From the NCBI GenBank assembly GCA_038889235.1, contig JAWAHN010000003.1:257673-321672 (forward strand): a DNA stretch of 64,000 nt. Reading direction: 5' to 3'. Below the pieces are notes generated by a model, which saw only the letters and a list, made by a program, of their open reading frames with translations, searched no databases and was not told where the DNA came from. The position numbers and the translations under genes are program-made. This DNA is from Candidatus Jordarchaeales archaeon (GTDB lineage: Archaea; Asgardarchaeota; Jordiarchaeia; Jordiarchaeales; Freyrarchaeaceae). Positions 63,100-64,000 of this stretch are shown piece after piece (positions within the stretch are counted from its first letter, which is position 1; every line of letters starts with the position of its first letter).

Positions 63100-64000
63100 T
63101 TATCCTCCACGGCTTACAACTATCTTTTCTGCTATTGACGCTATGAAGGGGGAAGAGGTTTCCTTCAGCTTACTGACTATGCTTTTCGCCGCCTCGACTC
63201 CCTGGCTTGTTCCGCTTAGCATGTAGAACCTGACGGCCTTCAGGAGCTCGATATCGTGTACGATTGGGGTGTCTCTAAAGAGCTCTGCGGCGGATTCTAT
63301 GCCGTAAGCCACCTGCATGAGCAAGTTCTGTTTGACGCGTTCAAACTCCACGAATAGGGCCGTGTTGCCTATGGCGTCAAGCATGTCGACATAGTAGTGG
63401 ACGAAGTGGTATTCGTTGAAGTTCCAGAATTCCTCCATTTCTGGGCTAGCCAGTTCTATCACGAGGTTTGGTACGTCTGAGAGGAAGATGCCCTTTTCGG
63501 CTGCTAGTCTCGATAGGACGGAGAGGAGGCCGGCGAGTGAAACATAGTACATGTCGAGCATCACCCTATGGGTTTTTCCTAACCCTATGAGCCACTCGGT
63601 CTTGCTCCTAGCGTAGTCGTAGTACTTATCAAGCCGTTTATTGACAAACTCGTCTCCTAACTCCAGCAGTAACCTCAATATGAGGTTGAGCGCAAAGTAA
63701 ATGTTCACGGCCTTGTACCTGTTTGGGTAGTAGAGTCCCTTGTCGACCAGCTCGTCTCTGTAGGACTCGAACAGCTCTAGGATTTGCTTTAAGAGTTTGA
63801 CGCCATCGTCTGGTAAAATGCTCTTTTCCAGTAACCCCCACACTAGAATGAACTGTAGGACATGGAAGTATACGTAGACCTCGGGAGACTTTCTCTTATA
63901 GGCTTCGTCGAACTCCCTCTTGAACCTCCCGTAGAGCGAGAAGACCTCGGAGATGTCCTTCGGTCTTTTGGTTAGTATGTCGAGGAGAAACTTTGTTTCA
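63100..64000 (-). CDS. helical protein of unknown function (partial)
   Basis: The frame stays open to the right edge, so at least 300 residues are seen and the N-terminus is missing; the in-frame GTG at 63843 is not a true start. All-helical, with many aromatic residues (MYYVSLAGLLSVLSRLAAEKGIF, FWNFNEYHFVHYYVDMLDAIG), and upstream the residues FLLDILTKRPKDISEVF. A C-terminal repeat-like part (AAKSIVSKLKETSSPFIASIAEKIV) is TPR- or SEL-like. Family unknown. Upstream of rubrerythrin on the same transcript, perhaps related to oxidative stress. Confidence 0.6.
   Translation of the reverse strand, partial: ETKFLLDILTKRPKDISEVFSLYGRFKREFDEAYKRKSPEVYVYFHVLQFILVWGLLEKSILPDDGVKLLKQILELFESYRDELVDKGLYYPNRYKAVNIYFALNLILRLLLELGDEFVNKRLDKYYDYARSKTEWLIGLGKTHRVMLDMYYVSLAGLLSVLSRLAAEKGIFLSDVPNLVIELASPEMEEFWNFNEYHFVHYYVDMLDAIGNTALFVEFERVKQNLLMQVAYGIESAAELFRDTPIVHDIELLKAVRFYMLSGTSQGVEAAKSIVSKLKETSSPFIASIAEKIVVSRGG

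Noticed and set aside
1-64000. TGA recoded as a sense codon across the genome
   Set aside because: Two long genes are interrupted only by TGA, but many intact genes here, such as the M29 peptidase and endonuclease III genes, end with TGA at a sensible length, so TGA works as a normal stop.

Overview
The window looks like a chromosomal segment of a thermophilic archaeon of the TACK/Thermoproteota kind. The support is indirect but consistent: an archaeal-type S-adenosylmethionine synthetase, a KEOPS Cgi121 subunit, roadblock and winged-helix proteins of archaeal style, a NurA-like nuclease, split sulfopyruvate-decarboxylase subunits, a 4-hydroxybutyryl-CoA dehydratase with all four cluster ligands, archaeal TATA boxes, frequent GTG/TTG starts behind GGAGG/GGTGG sites, and a tRNA-Pro gene that only folds after removal of three short introns. 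No rRNA gene, CRISPR array or intact transposase was seen, and I do not assign a genus.

Layout. 1-6.1 kb: a lipase-like hydrolase cut by the window edge, a cysteine-rich protein, a secreted papain-like hydrolase, decayed phosphate-permease genes (pstA, pstC), weak transposase remnants and an esterase. 6.5-13.5 kb: ilvD, an M29-type aminopeptidase, a HEAT-repeat protein and ileS. 13.9-17.7 kb: a giant secreted, membrane-anchored Ig-like protein, broken by an in-frame TGA and a G-run frameshift. 18.7-25.2 kb: a six-gene co-directional set (two GT4 glycosyltransferases, three methyltransferases, a B12-binding radical SAM enzyme), probably for a surface glycan or lipid. 25.6-31.1 kb: endonuclease III, a cysteine-motif protein with a roadblock partner, a beta-lactamase-fold hydrolase, winged-helix regulators, a GT2 and a secreted protein.

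31.2-39.8 kb: a four-gene operon joining a nucleotidyltransferase, a CDP-alcohol phosphatidyltransferase and both subunits of a sulfopyruvate/phosphonopyruvate decarboxylase; Sua5 facing Cgi121 (both for t6A in tRNA); a phosphoribosyltransferase; tRNA-Pro; S-adenosylmethionine synthetase; a PhnP-like hydrolase. 39.8-44.5 kb: sugar metabolism (glycogen-synthase-like GT, hexulose-phosphate isomerase, nucleotidyltransferase/phosphomannomutase fusion). 44.7-48.3 kb: zinc ribbon, 4-hydroxybutyryl-CoA dehydratase and a VAO-type FAD oxidase split by an in-frame TGA. 48.7-54.8 kb: a 908-residue membrane protein with a SpoIIM-like end, NfeD, gamma-glutamylcyclotransferase-like protein, HAD phosphatase and small membrane proteins.

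54.8-61.4 kb is an AT-richer, gene-poor island: a stand-alone NurA-like nuclease, a decayed gene, and a tight two-gene operon of unrecognised proteins, the second ending in a nuclease-like acidic motif. A VapBC pair closes it. The window ends with rubrerythrin and a partial helical protein. The island is the best candidate for an undescribed system; the three-intron tRNA and the nucleotidyltransferase/phosphatidyltransferase/decarboxylase operon are the best supported unusual features.
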